Below are positions 26,866-40,400 of a stretch of 64,000 nt of DNA, piece by piece. The stretch lies in assembly GCF_011386835.1 (NCBI RefSeq), contig NC_088797.1, positions 41,167,583 to 41,231,582 of the forward strand, given 5' to 3'. The number at the start of each line of letters is the position of its first letter. Positions within the stretch are counted from its first letter, which is position 1. Origin of the DNA: Chrysemys picta bellii. Taxonomy: Eukaryota > Chordata > Testudines > Emydidae. The position numbers were made by a program, and so were the translations under genes. The notes under the pieces were generated by a model. The model searched no databases. It was not told the DNA's origin and saw nothing but the letters and a program-made list of their open reading frames with translations.

Positions 26866-27129
26866 GAAGACAAATAAAAAACTTCCCATTTTTGTTGAGT
26901 TTCCTCTCCCCTCCCTTCCCTTCTCTCCTCTCTCATACGTTTCTCCTCACCTCCCCCATATTTCCCTCTGTTTCTACCCTATCACTAAGGCTTTGTCAAC
27001 ACTGGAAAGGGCTTGCTGGTATAGGTATAGTGGCAAACCTTCCTAATGTAGACAGAGTTTATACAAGCCAAAGAGTGCATTTTACTGATATCGCTTTCTC
27101 AAACAAAATAAGCTATCTCCACAAAAACA

Positions 27130-27349
27130 ATGAGAGTCCAGTGGCACCTTAAAGACTAACAGATTTATTTGGGCATAAGCTTTTGTGGATAAAAACCCAC
27201 TTCTTCAGATGCATGAAAGTGAAAATTACAGATACGTGCATATATATTGGCACATGAAGAGAAGGGAGTTACCTTACAAGTGGAGAACCAACGTTGAAGG
27301 CCAATTCAGTTTTTTGTGGATACAGACTAAAACGGCTACCCCTTTATAG
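27130..27349 (-). mobile_element. Penelope-like insertion 1 (older subfamily), inverted body with direct 3' terminus
   Basis: An 11-bp duplication CCACAAAAACA flanks it (27119-27129 and 27350-27360). From 27130 to about 27309 the 3' UTR lies in reverse: GTGGCACCTTAAAGACTAAC, then CATAAGCTTTTGTGGATAAA and GTGGAGAACCAACG. It then switches to the forward terminal piece TTTTTTGTGGATACAGACTA followed by AAACGGCTACCCC. I assign it to Penelope-like elements from memory of turtle genomic copies. It is the earliest-diverged of the four copies in the window. Confidence 0.72.
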
Positions 27350-27679
27350 CCACAAAAACATTTTATTATATCTACATAACTGCATCAATATTAGGGCTTT
27401 TGCTAGTAGAGAAATGTTGTTAAACAATCACATCCCTGACCAACACTTGATCTACTAGCAAAAGTTTCTAGCACAGACCTGGCCTAATTCTCTGATGAGT
27501 GAAACAATTGTGACATGAGAAATAACACAGCTAGCTCCTGCTCCTCCTCTTCTTCCCTCCACTCTGCCCTACCAACAGTACATTGCTGTGTGTCTGGATT
27601 GTAATATCAAAAACAAGTACATTAGGTGACACCATTAGACAACCATGGCTATTATAAATAATCATACACATACAGATTA

Positions 27680-29068
<1,389 letters not shown>

Positions 29069-31440
29069 CTATAAACACAGTACAACATACATAAGCTGCT
29101 ACGTTTTTTTTAATTGCTATATTTTTAAAGGTGAGCCATTCCTAGAGATAAAAATAGGATTTATAAAAAACCAACAAAATCATGGCACAGATCAGGACTG
29201 CCCATCTGAAGGTTACTCTCACAACTTGCCCGAAGCCCCATAAGCTACCCCTAGTTTTTACTAAAGAGGAGTAGTTTGCAGCTGACTTAAGCCTTAGTAT
29301 GGAGATGCAGCCTGCTGAGACTAGAGGTTTCAGCATGGAATGCTCCATTTGATCCAACAAGAACACCATTTCTTCCTTCCTTTTTCCTTCTGTGTTCTCC
29401 TCAGATATGACACATTGGTAAACAGACAATTTTAATAGAAATGTATTGATTTATAAAGATGAACGAAAGACATCGTTCTAAAATTATTTACAATTAATAT
29501 ATCCGTTCTTCAGAGGCGCGACAATGTTATTACATATATTCTGCCCCAACAAATCTTGGCTACATTGAATTAAAGTTGCAAGTACATATCATTGTTTTCC
29601 ATGATTGCTAATTTTTTTCCAGAACATGTGAGTTAAAACAAAGTAGAAAACCAAGAAACTCGGAAGTAAGGCTGCAGGTTCACATGAAGTAGCTGATTTT
29701 GAATCTGAAGTATCCAAATTGAAAACAAAAAAAACCAACCATGCACCACCAAGGAGGAGTTTTCTAATTTGTTTCATACATACGTTTGAGTCTATCACCA
29801 CACTAACTGTAAGGCTGGTATGCAGAAATATGCTGCTTCTGTGTCTAATAATAGTTGGCAACCAACTGCCACATGAAGTCATAGGATTGACTGACCTTGA
29901 TCTGAGGGCCACAAAGTTCCCCACCCAACCGTTATCTTGAGCAGGGAATCCTGATGCTGCAAAACTGGGAGTCTCACATCTGAAAATCCCTGTGTATGGT
30001 TGGGATCAAGGCTCCTCTCCTGCATAGACTAAGTGGTGCATAGCAGTGTGGTTCTCCGTGTGTACAGGCTTTCTCCAGTCAGTCCCCTCTGTCTTGCAAA
30101 AATAAGTTTGCACTAAATATCTGGCATATATATTTTTCCTTCAGTGTTGAAGGCCCTTTGTGTACACAGAATAAACACAGGGGTATGCACAGAACCCCGT
30201 CAGCCACTCATCCTCTATTTATGATGTCAAAATAGCTGGAATTTTATGCCAGGGTTTAAAAATCATTAAATATACTTTTGGAACAATGGTTTCTGTAATG
30301 GTGAAATAACATGCAGCTAAATGCTGGCTAAGATGTGCAGGAATAGAGAAGCTGACTTGCCCATTCCTTCTGCCTATGATGACTCTGCACCAGCCTGATA
30401 GATTCTGAGGATGTCATGCTATCTTGGGGGGAGGCATCACGGGGAGAAGTGGAGCTCGACAAACGGGACGGAGTCCACTTACTACTAAAGACCCCTACTC
30501 TAGTCTTGGGGTATTAGCAGAGAGAAGTCTAGAATGGTGCCCTACTCTCCCTCCCCCAGATTAGATTTCTGATGCAACATCTTCCTTCTGACAACTCTAT
30601 TTTGGGTTTTCTGCCAGTACTATTGCTCCATGCGGACTTTGAGTTCCCATTCAGCTGCGTGTCAGTCAGCTAAGGAGGTCAGCCCCTCCTGCATGCATTT
30701 AGAAGGCTCCGTGCATGTTTATGGCCTCTCCATCATCCTTAAAAATCTGGGACTGCACCCCCCACACCCTAAGGAGGTGGGGCTTAATAGCTCTCCCAGA
30801 GTGGAAGATACATCTAGAGCTCCTTATGCCAGTTCACAGAGCATTAAATTTCTCCACAGCAAGGGGAGCTGGAAGACCATGATTTGGCCCATAAAGACAG
30901 CCAAAACAAAGTACATTGAGATAAAACACGATTCCCTGGAAATGAAATGAAAACTGACTTTTTTTCATTGTACATTTCTTCATCTTAGCAGCTATTTTTA
31001 TTTAATAAAGAAATGCTTTTTTTTTCTGAAGTCCATGACACATATTGCAAGAGACTTTCAGTACTTAGTACACAAACATTTTAATTGGGTAACTGCACTT
31101 TTCAGATATTAAACAGCACAAATGTTCTATTACTTTTGATCAGTCTCTTGCTTCTAGTGGAAAATAAATTGACAGGGCTTCAGGAAATGCTGAAGAAGAG
31201 CACAGAGAAGCTGTCTAAATATTAATAAATTTGCTATAAATACCCAGTTGTGATGCTCAACTACCAAAATGATATTCAGAATCAAAAACATATGCAGAAA
31301 TGCAGCTTCATTATTCCAGCTGTGCACAATATGCTCCCATATATTATTTATTATTCAACTTATTAATTAAAAGTAAGGGAAATTCTACAAGAATGTATAG
31401 GCACTAAATACATCCAAACCTTCCTGGCAATGCATTAGAG

Positions 31441-32182
31441 CAGGGGTGGGCAAACTACAGCCCGGGGGCCACATCTGTCCCTTCAGATGTTTTAATCTGG
31501 CCCTCGAGTTTCTACCAGTGAGCGGGATCCGGGGATTGCCCCGCTCCGGCCCTCCAGCTGGGGGCTTGTCCTGCTCCGTGCATGCCATGGCTCCACATGG
31601 CTCCTGGAAGCAGTGGCATGTTCCCCCTCCAGCTCCTATGTGTAAGGGCAGCCAGTGGCTCCGCACGCTGCCCCCACCCCAAGCACCGTCCCCACAGCTC
31701 CCATTGGAAGCACGGCCAATAGGAGCTGCAGGGGCAGCGCGCCGAGCTGTGTGGCTGCACCTCTGTGTAGGAACTGGAGGGGGGACATGCGCTGCTTCTG
31801 GGAGCCGCTTGAGGTAAGCGCCACCTGGAGCCTACACCCCGACCACCTCCCATGCCCCAACCCCTTGCCCCAGCCCTGATTCTCCTCCCACCTTCCGAAC
31901 CCCTTGGTCCCAGCCCAGAACACCTTCCTGCACCCCAACCCCTCACCCAGAGCCCGTACCCCTAGCCGGAGCCCTCACCCCCCTGCACTCCAACATGCTG
32001 CCCCAGCCCAGAGCCCCCTCCCACACCCTGAACTCCTCATTTCTGGCCCCACTCCAGAGCCCACCACCCCAGCTGGAGCCCTCACCCACACCTCAATCCC
32101 CAATTTCGTGAGCATTCATGGGCTGCCATACAATTTCCATACCCAGATGTGGCCCTCGGGCCAAAAAGTTTGCCCACCCCTG
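31441..32182. mobile_element. Non-autonomous hAT element, 742 bp
   Basis: Terminal inverted repeats are perfect over CAGGGGTGGGCAAACT and AGTTTGCCCACCCCTG. A perfect 8-bp duplication CATTAGAG (31433-31440 and 32183-32190) bounds it. Near the ends are ACAGCCCGGGGGCCACATCT and CAGATGTGGCCCTCGGGCCA, again inverted. The interior is C-rich with CCCCAACCC/CCAGAGCCC repeats. No coding capacity; long open frames on both strands are composition artefacts. Good end preservation suggests a fairly recent insertion. Confidence 0.92.
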
Positions 32183-32676
32183 CATTAGAGTCATGTGCAT
32201 TTCTAGCACAATAAATAATTGTTTTTTGATTGTCATCTGGGAGACAAAAAAAAAAGGTTCAGTATTAGGTAATTAGGTAAAAAATCAATATGCTATAGAG
32301 AGATAGGAAAAATATGCATCAGAGTTTTTAGTTTTTTTTTTTTTTAATTATTTTAAATAGTGGATCAATAACATAAGTTAGCACCCTTTTACAGCTAGAG
32401 AGAATGGAGATTAACAGGTTAGAGATATTCATTTAAAACACCAACACCATAGTTTTAATTCCCTGGTCTATCATGTACTGTACTGTCTTTGCAGGACCAT
32501 TAAGTATGACCTTTAAAGATAAGACAGTTAGGATAGTGGTATCTTTAAAAAATTCTGTGCTTGGTATAGACCTACTGAATATAATGCATGTTCCAACAAA
32601 GTTTGCATAGTCTGCTATAATGGGTAGTGGATATAGGTTGGTCTGAATAACTTATTTCTATAAGGATTATAGAATC

Positions 32677-32868
32677 CAGGGGGAAGGATAGCTCAGTGGT
32701 TTGAGCATTGGCCCACTAAACCCAAGGTTGTGAGTTCAGTCCTTGAGGGGGCCATTTAGGGATTTGGGGCAAAAAAAATTGGTCCTGCTAGTGAAGGCAG
32801 GGGGCTGGACTTGATGACCTTTCAAGGTCCCTTCCAGTTCTAGGAAATGGGATATCTCTATTAATTTA
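32677..32868 (+). mobile_element. tRNA-derived SINE of turtle CryI type
   Basis: The head GGGGGAAGGATAGCTCAGTG resembles a tRNA 5' half with A-box TAGCTCAGTGG. The B-box region GGTTGTGAGTTCAGTCC follows near 32726-32742. The unrelated middle GGCAAAAAAAATTGGTCCTG leads to a tail GGCTGGACTTGATGACCTTT, then AGGTCCCTTCCAGTTCTAGG, which is the CR1 3' end. This is the known design of cryptodiran turtle CryI SINEs, which borrow the CR1 3' end for retrotransposition. The copy ends in an ATTT-rich tail. Confidence 0.88.
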
Positions 32869-34564
32869 TTTATTTAATTTAATTATTCATTAAGTCATAA
32901 CGCTGAAGTTGGTGCTGTAAAAACCAGAAGAAAACACAGCCCATGTCTAAAGAGCTTACTCTCAAAGCAAGCATGTTGTTCTTAAAGTTCACCATACAGC
33001 ATCTGTCCCATTAATGTAGATGCAAGCCGGTGAAACTCAAAACAAAAACACTTCAGAGCAATCTGAGTAAGCACATTCAGCTGTTTTTGCTTCAAGACTC
33101 CTAAAAGCAGAAGGAGAATTATCACAAAGTATTAGAAAAACAATGGATCTGTCTCCCTCAAAGTTATCCTTTAAGCTGGTCAAGAGGTGGAGAGTTGTCT
33201 TTTTAGGAAAATCCTGATTGAATTGTCTGAGTACATTCGGGGCTCATTAAGGCAGGGACAGTTTTTCACGCGTGTGCACACACTGACTCTACACCACTCA
33301 GTGAATGATAAAAATAGTATGCACTAATATAGTTCCTTTTCCCCCAGAGGATCCCAAAGTCCTTTACAAATAAGTCACACACCCTGTGTGGGGTAGGTGA
33401 ATAACATAGTATCACAGGAAAACTCATTTCAAGTTCATATCCATGCTTCTTTATTCTACAGATCTCGGCTAAGCAAGATGGTTAGAAAATTCCTAATAAG
33501 CATTCACCTCATGAATTCAAAGCCCTAGCAAAGTCATTTAGGACAGTGGAGTGATGAAGCCTACGTGCGAGTGAATGTACACCAAATGATTGTAACTGAT
33601 GACCCCACTATCAAGAACCATCAAATGCATTCAGGTCCTAGAGTGAAGTATTATTAAAAATGTATGGATCTAGAAAGGGAGTGAGCCTTTGAGAAAAAGT
33701 GAATTAGGGGCCAAATCCCAAGAGTATCTTCCACTGTGGTTGACATTAATGGGAGCAGAGTGCACTCAGCATTTGCAGATAGTGATCAGTCAGCGCCTCA
33801 CAGGATTGGCCCCTAACTGTCTTACCACATCCAAATTCTGAGATTTTGCATTCAGACACAGTCTAAGCTTAAAACTCCTGAATTCACTGCCTGCTATACA
33901 GATCATTAAAGCCATGGACTGGTTTTGAGTCCAAAGAACATATTAGAATCTGCTGAGAAAGCCACTTTTATGTTTATCAAGGACATGGGCCATTGAGGGC
34001 CATTTTGTTAAATATAATTTATTGTAATAAGCATTTTTGTACATTGCAGTGGTTTTGGTGAACGTGGGGGACAAAGGTCGATTGTTAATATTAATGAGAA
34101 GCACGTCATTCTTTCTGAAGGGAATACATATTTTCTGTATCCATGTTTAAACTCAGTTGGTCAGCCCAGATAAAATGAAATCTTAGTAATCCAGAAATTA
34201 AAGTGGAAATGTAACTAGTATTAAATTGTATTGTACATATTATTTTCAGAAATTGTTTTAAAAACACAATTATTTGATTAATATTCAACACTAAATTTAT
34301 CATCTGGACACAAGATTGTTACATATCATAAAAATTATGTTTCAAAATATAGAAATTTTGTAACTTACAACCATAGTGAAACTTTTTTGGATGGTAGAAA
34401 CTTTCAATCCAAGGACATTTTTTCAGAATATGTAAAAGTGTGAAAGATCTAAATGATATCTCTTTCTCCTTGATATACATAAAAGTGGCTTTCCCAGCAA
34501 ATTATAATACTTTCTTTGGACTCAAAACCAGTCCATGGCTCTATTCATAACAATTAACCTTCTC

Positions 34565-34985
34565 TCTGAGAAGGTAATCAAAAAGAAAAGTAAGATGTGA
34601 TATGATCATAGTCTATAAGTACCTACACAGGGAGAGTTCATCTAATACTTCAGGGCTCTTTAATCTACCAGACAAAGGCATAACAAGATCTAATGGTTGA
34701 AGTCGAAGCTAGAAATATTCAGACTGGAAATAAGGGGGAAATGTTTTAACAGCAAGGGTCTCTGTCACTGATCACTGGAATAGCTCAGCCAAGAATGTGG
34801 TAGACTGAAGTCTTTAAATGAAGATTGGATGTCTTTCTAAAGATGATGGTCTTGTTCAACACTACATTACTGGGCTTGGAACTGGAATTACTGGGTGAAA
34901 TGCTATTGTCTGTGTTATGTAGGTAGTCAGAATAGGTGATCAGAATTGTTTCTTCTAGCCCTAACAGCTACAGATTTATAGATAT
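34565..34985 (+). mobile_element. Old CR1/L2-type LINE 3' end
   Basis: A degraded 3' part of a CR1-like reverse-transcriptase ORF and UTR: GAGAAGGTAATCAAAAAGAA, GTGATATGATCATAGTCTAT, CTGGAATAGCTCAGCCAAGA, ending AATAGGTGATCAGAATTGTT and TCTTCTAGCCCTAAC. It parallels the better preserved copy at 17150-17795 (GTGACTTGATCACAGTCTTA ... GATGATCACAATGGTCCCTTC). Confidence 0.6.
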
Positions 34986-35959
34986 TTAAAGTTATTTCTG
35001 AAGAAAAAGAGTTTTAAATAGTATATTAGGACCCCCAACTATTCAAACTGGAAATATATTTGTATGTGAATTTGCAAGTCCAGTTATCTCATTGACTAAA
35101 ATCAACTCTGCAACCATAAATCTGTCCAGATACTAATTTTAAATGCAATAATTATTTTTTTTAAATGTATGCACCAAGGTTTTCATTCTTTATAATCATT
35201 AGGGCTGTCAATTAATCGCAGTAAACTCACGCAATTAACTCAAAAAAATTAACTGTGATTAAAAAAATTAATCTCAATTAATCCCATTGTTAAACAATAG
35301 AATACCAACTGACATTTATTAAATATTTTTGGATGTTTTTCTACATTTTCAAATATACTGATTTCTATTACAACACAGAATACTAAGTTGTACAGTGCTC
35401 ACTTTATATTATTTTTTATTACAAATATTTGCACTGTAAAAATGATCAACAAAAGAAATAGTATTTTTCAATTCACCTCATACAAGTACTATAGTGCAAT
35501 CTTTTTATCCTGAAAGTGTAATTTACACATGTAGATTTTTTTTGTTACATAACTTCACTCAAAAACAAAACAATGTAAAACTTTAGAGCCTACAAGTCCA
35601 CTCAGTCCTACTTCTTGTTCAGCCAATTGCTAAGACAAACAATTTACAAACATTTACAGGAGATACTGCTGCCTGCTTCTTATTTACATCACCTGAAAGT
35701 GAGAATAGGCATTCTCATGGCACTTTTGTAGCCAGTGTTGCAAGGTATTTACGTGCCAGATATGCCAAACATTCATATGTCCTTCATCCTTCGGCCACCA
35801 TTCCAGAGGACATGCTTCCATGCTGATGATGCTCATTAAAAAAATATTGCGTTAATTAAATTTGTGACTGAACTCCTTGGGGGAGAATAGTATGTCTCCT
35901 GTTCTGTTTTACCCACATTCTGCCATATATTTCATGTTATAGCAGTCTCAGATGATAAC

Positions 35960-37430
35960 CCAGCACATGTTCGTTTTAAGAACACTTTCACAGCAGATTT
36001 GACAAAACGCAAAGAAGGTACCAACGTGAGATTTCTAAGGTTAGATACAGCATTCGACCCAAGGTTTAAGAATCTGAAGTGCCTTCAAAAATCTGAGAGA
36101 GATGAGGTGTGGAGCATGCTTTCAGACATCTTAAAAGAGCAACACTCCAATGTGAAAACTACAAAACCCGAACTACCAAAAAAGAAAATCAACCTTCTGC
36201 TGATGGCATCTGACTCAGATGATGAAAATGAACATGCGTCGGTCCGCTCTGCTTTAGATCGTTATCGAGCAGAACCTGTCATCAGCATGGACGCATGTCT
36301 TCTGGAATGGTGTGCAGTGAGCCGGTGTGGCTCCCCGCCGCCCCGGAGGGGGAAGAGCCCATCCGGAGGCCAGAGTGTGCGGAGTTAGGGAGCTCTGAGC
36401 CCGCCCCTCAGGGGGTCAGGCGGCAACCCGGAAGTACAAAGGCTCGCCCTCAAAGCTCAGTCAGGCCCCAGCCGCCGGAGAGACCAGACGTCTCCAGCCT
36501 ACCTCGGGGATGGGAAACCTCCGCGGCCCGGGGTGGCCGCCAGGAGCCGCCGGGCCTGCCCTGCGCCCGCTACCCGGAGGAGCCGCCGGACTTGCCGAAC
36601 GATCCCTGGCCTGACGAACCCATGGTCCAGGATCTCCCCGAGGCCAACACCAGCTCCCAGGTAGGCCCCAAGGGGGAGTGTGGAAGTAGCCCGGGGGCAG
36701 CCGACCCCAGTCTGGCTGCAGCACTGCCAGAGCCTATGTCAGGGTGTTGCGGCCAGGATCCCCACTGACTAAGCAGCAGGCCTTCTACCACTGCTAGGGC
36801 CCTGGGCTGGGACGCAGTGGAGTGGGAGGGCCTGCGTCCCCCCTGCCACCCAACCCGTGGGTGGCAGTCTCCCCCTCTCCCAGGCCTTTTGAGGCTTGGG
36901 CCTACTACTGTTGCTCAACCCTGACTGAGGTCCGAGCTCCTGACTCAGTGTTTGTTGCCCCGCCCTGATCTAGGGCCTGGGCTAAACACTCTTGCTTGTG
37001 GCTCAGCCCTGACTGAAGGCCTGAGCTCCTGACACAGTCTTATTGCCCGCCCTGAGCAGGGCCAGGCTTACTGTGTTCTTCTAGCTACAGCAAGAGCTGC
37101 CAAGGGAGACCCACGGCCGGACAAGTTTCCCCACCTCACCGGTGTGTAGTGAGCCGGTGTGGCTGCCCGCCGCCCCGGAGAGGGTCGAGCCCCGGCGAAC
37201 TCTTGTTCACGGTGGTTGAAGCATGAAGGGATATATGAATCTTTAGCACATCTAGCACATAAATATCTTGCAATGCTGGCTACAACAGTGCCATGCGAAC
37301 GCCTGCTCTCACTTTCAGGTGACATTGTAAACAAGACATGGGCAGCATTGTCTCCTGCAAATTGTAACCAAACTTGTTTGTCTGAGCGATTGGTAAGACT
37401 GAGTGAACTTGTAGGTTCTAAAGTTTTACA
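35960..37430 (+). pseudogene. hAT transposase C-terminal remnant, split by an insertion
   Basis: The 5' part (open from 35999) reads VRFLRLDTAFDPRFKNLKCL, then KSERDEVWSMLSDILKEQ and acidic SDSDDENEH. The LDPRFK-type motif is typical of the region before the dimerisation domain of hAT transposases. The frame is cut after LLEW near 36310. It resumes beyond the insertion (about 37214) with YESLAHLAHKYLAMLATTVP and CERLLSLSGDIVN, the hATC dimerisation motif. The N-terminal zinc finger and catalytic DDE core are not recognisable between 35200 and 35960. It is inactive. Confidence 0.82.
36311..37210. mobile_element. Unclassified GC-rich insertion flanked by short direct repeats
   Basis: A 0.9-kb unit splits the hAT transposase. 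Its left end TGTGCAGTGAGCCGGTGTGG with CTCCCCGCCGCCCCGGAG (36311-36350) recurs as TGTGTAGTGAGCCGGTGTGG with CTGCCCGCCGCCCCGGAG at 37143-37182, about 28 bp from its right end. GGTG occurs at both junctions (36309-36312, 37211-37214), possibly a target duplication. The interior includes repeated CTGACTGA...GAGCTCCTGAC units. A 157-codon Pro/Glu-rich frame (36295-36768) starts in the host and has no recognisable domain. It could be a TRIM-like, Gypsy-like or DIRS-like derivative. Confidence 0.55.
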
Positions 37431-40400
37431 TTGTTTTTTTTTATTGCAGTTATGTAACAAAAAAAATCTACATTTGTAAGTTACACTTTCATGATAAAGA
37501 GATTGCACTACAGTACTTGTATTAGGTGAATTGAAAGATACTGTTTCTTTTGTTTTTTACAGTGCAAATATTTGTAATCAAAAATAAATATGATGTGAGC
37601 ACTGTACACTTAGTATCCTGCATTCTAATTGAAATTAATATATTTGAAAATGTAGAAAACATCCAAAAATATTTAAATAAATGGTATTCTATTATTGTTT
37701 AACAGTGTGATTAATCACACGATTAATTTTTTTAATCGCTTGACAGCCCTAATAATAATGCAGATGCAGTTTATAATGGTGGTATGTCATTCCAGGACAC
37801 AGAGGCTTATCTCAGAATCAAATCTCTCAAGTGGCCAATAGAATATTTATTTAGCTTCCAGTTTCACGGTACAGGCAAAATGCCCAACTTCTGGACAACA
37901 GTGCACACCCCACGATGCCTTGTTACAATAAAATATGAAAAGACTCAGCATAAGCTTTTTCTGCACACCCAAAAATTATCTTCCTTCTGATCTAAATGTT
38001 CATTTCAATGAGATTCTCTAAAGGCATCAAGAGTCATTTGGAACTCAAACTGACATATGCACCCACATAGATAATACTGCTGATAGAGGAAGAAAAGCTT
38101 ATTTACGTCACCTTATAAGCTTTCAGGCCATTATAATTAAATAGGTACGCTATAGCATAACATGTTAATAATTGAGGAATATGCAAAATGGTGAACCAAG
38201 TTTCTGACCAACGGCATTCATTAGCTCACCATCGTTGATTTCAATATTAAAAAAAGAGGAGATTTCACATAAATTCTCCATAGCTCACTATATGATATTG
38301 TAGTTCAAAAGTTAAAAGATGAGGAATACACATTTTGGCCATGCTGTGTTTTATATCATATTGCTTTCTCCTACAATATAGTATGTGTCACTAAGAAGCT
38401 ATTCAAGCTACAATTGGACCCATGAGACAAACAGAACAGCAATTTGTTGAGCTGAGCATCAGAAAAAAATAAGTATTTATAATGTTTCCTCTATGTCCTG
38501 TACTCTCCTGCTATCATCCTTATTTAAGGATGTGAAGATTTTCTCCAGGGTAAATAAGTTCTGAGAAATGAATTTACAGTACTTAAAAGAAAGTTCTGCT
38601 GATACTTAAACAGCATATGCTATGACTATCAGAAAAGGAAGCGTCTTCAACAGAGCTTTTCCTTCCTTTCTAATTCCCATGATTCCCTTAATTTCTCTTA
38701 AGACAGAGAAGGGAAAGAAGGACCCTGGAGTCCACCTCAATATGGAGATCTACGAGACAGCAATCGGCAACTGAACTCCCCCACCCTACAAGCAGATACA
38801 GCAGACAGATACAAAACAGGTGAAGAGATGCCTCATGCTAAACAAAGTGAGGCTCATCTGGGTAGAGAGGAAGATAAGTTTGGTAGTTGCAGAGAGAAAT
38901 CCCAAAAGATGAGTACAACTTTGATATGCATCTGAATTTTTGGGTGCTGATCAAAACTGCACCTACAAACATTTCGAAGATCACTTAGTTGCCTAAAATA
39001 ACTACGAACGGCCTGGACTTCCTGATTGTTATGCTATGTTAGACACTGCATCCATGTTCTCTAACTTCTCCAATCCATATGGCATAACGTATAACCTATA
39101 TTAGAATAAATTATCATAAACACTGATGACTGCTTATTTGTAAACAACTGTCATCCCTCCAGCTGAGCTGCTGATAATGACATTCTGTTGCAACTAAATC
39201 TGGCTTTCATGAGCAATATTGACAAGCATATCTATATAATCCCACTGATTTTCTAGTGAAAGAAATACAATAGAAAATGATAGGTCGAAGATTGTGAGTT
39301 AAAAAAAAATTCAGTTTGCATTTAAAACATTTTCTGTGTTATCGGCACAGTTCATTTTATTCAAGATATAGTGCACTAACATCATTGAGTTTGAATATAT
39401 ATCAGAAAATGGATATCCACTGATTAGTATGCAGAGCGTTCATTTTCTACCTGCATTACTATTTATCATTGAAAATCCAATGGAATTTGCTATGCTCTAA
39501 CTTTACTGTAGAAATAAGAACACTCTAGAAGTCAATGTAAACTAAGAGGATAATCCAATCTCATGCTTCAGGACATAAACCGATAACAAAAGGGGCTGTG
39601 AAGGAATTTTTCCATCACATTCAACATTGCACAATTGGTTACGTGCATTGCAACGGTTTTCACCTTCCTGTGCAGCATGGGACACTTTGACATTTACATC
39701 ATTACACAGACATTTTTCCTTCCAAAAAAGTAACAACATTCACTAATATGGTAGAATTAGAAATAAGCCTAATGCTTCTAAAGGAATTCAGACAGATGCT
39801 CACTTGGCGGGTGTGACAGCCCATGTGGTCATTTGCGCTGTTCTTCTCTCTTCCATTTACCTGATAAACCAGAGTGAGCCATAACTAGGTGAGCCAAAAT
39901 GCAGATCACTAAAATAAAAGCTGGGCTATAAGAGTAATGAATCTGAGCTTTTCATGGGCCCTAAGTAAACCACTCCACCTTCAGGAAATGTCAAGAATAC
40001 CTGCTGTTTACAGAATGGCTCTCAGTCAGTACAAATAATGTAATAGCATTAACAGGCAAGAAAAAAAGAATGAATAATGGACAGAAGTTTATCTGCCTAT
40101 GACCTATGTATCTATGACTTACAAGTAGCATTCCCACCTCCCCCTGTGAGTCTGGGCTGGAAACCTCTTTTGGTCAACCTGAAGATATGGTAGCATTGGA
40201 AAATAGCACCAATTTAGCTCATAAGCAATCTGCAACTTGCGTAGCTGGCTCCCAAGTGATTGACTGAGTTACCAGGTTTTGTTATTCTGCATATGTCCTG
40301 CTTGTAAATTTAAAATGACCTTAGCAGCAGTTTTGAACAACTTGACTCCCTCACTTACTGGATGTGAGAGATTGAGATGACAGTTTGAAAGCCAGAAATA

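Larger units (their letters stand above)
35200..37751 (+). mobile_element. hAT transposon with transposase remnant, internally interrupted
   Basis: The termini TAGGGCTGTCAATTAATCGC and TTAATCGCTTGACAGCCCTA form inverted repeats, flanked by ATAATCAT (35192-35199) and ATAATAAT (37752-37759), a 7-of-8 match to an 8-bp hAT duplication. Subterminal regions repeat AATTAATC/GATTAATT. The two long flanks also carry matching inverted stretches, for example TTACATTGTTTT and AAAACAATGTAA. It encodes a broken transposase on the plus strand. A separate GC-rich unit is inserted at 36311-37210. Confidence 0.85.

Noticed and set aside
31385..32188. Open frames of 74-144 codons on both strands
   Set aside because: They lie inside the C-rich hAT at 31441-32182; length comes from composition, with no recognisable protein.
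32677..32745. tRNA-like sequence with A-box and B-box
   Set aside because: It is the head of a tRNA-derived SINE with a CR1-like tail, not a stand-alone tRNA gene; a second copy exists at 46203-46386.
36295..36768. 157-codon Pro/Glu-rich frame
   Set aside because: It starts in the hAT transposase and runs into the inserted GC-rich unit; no domain is recognisable, so I do not call it a gene.
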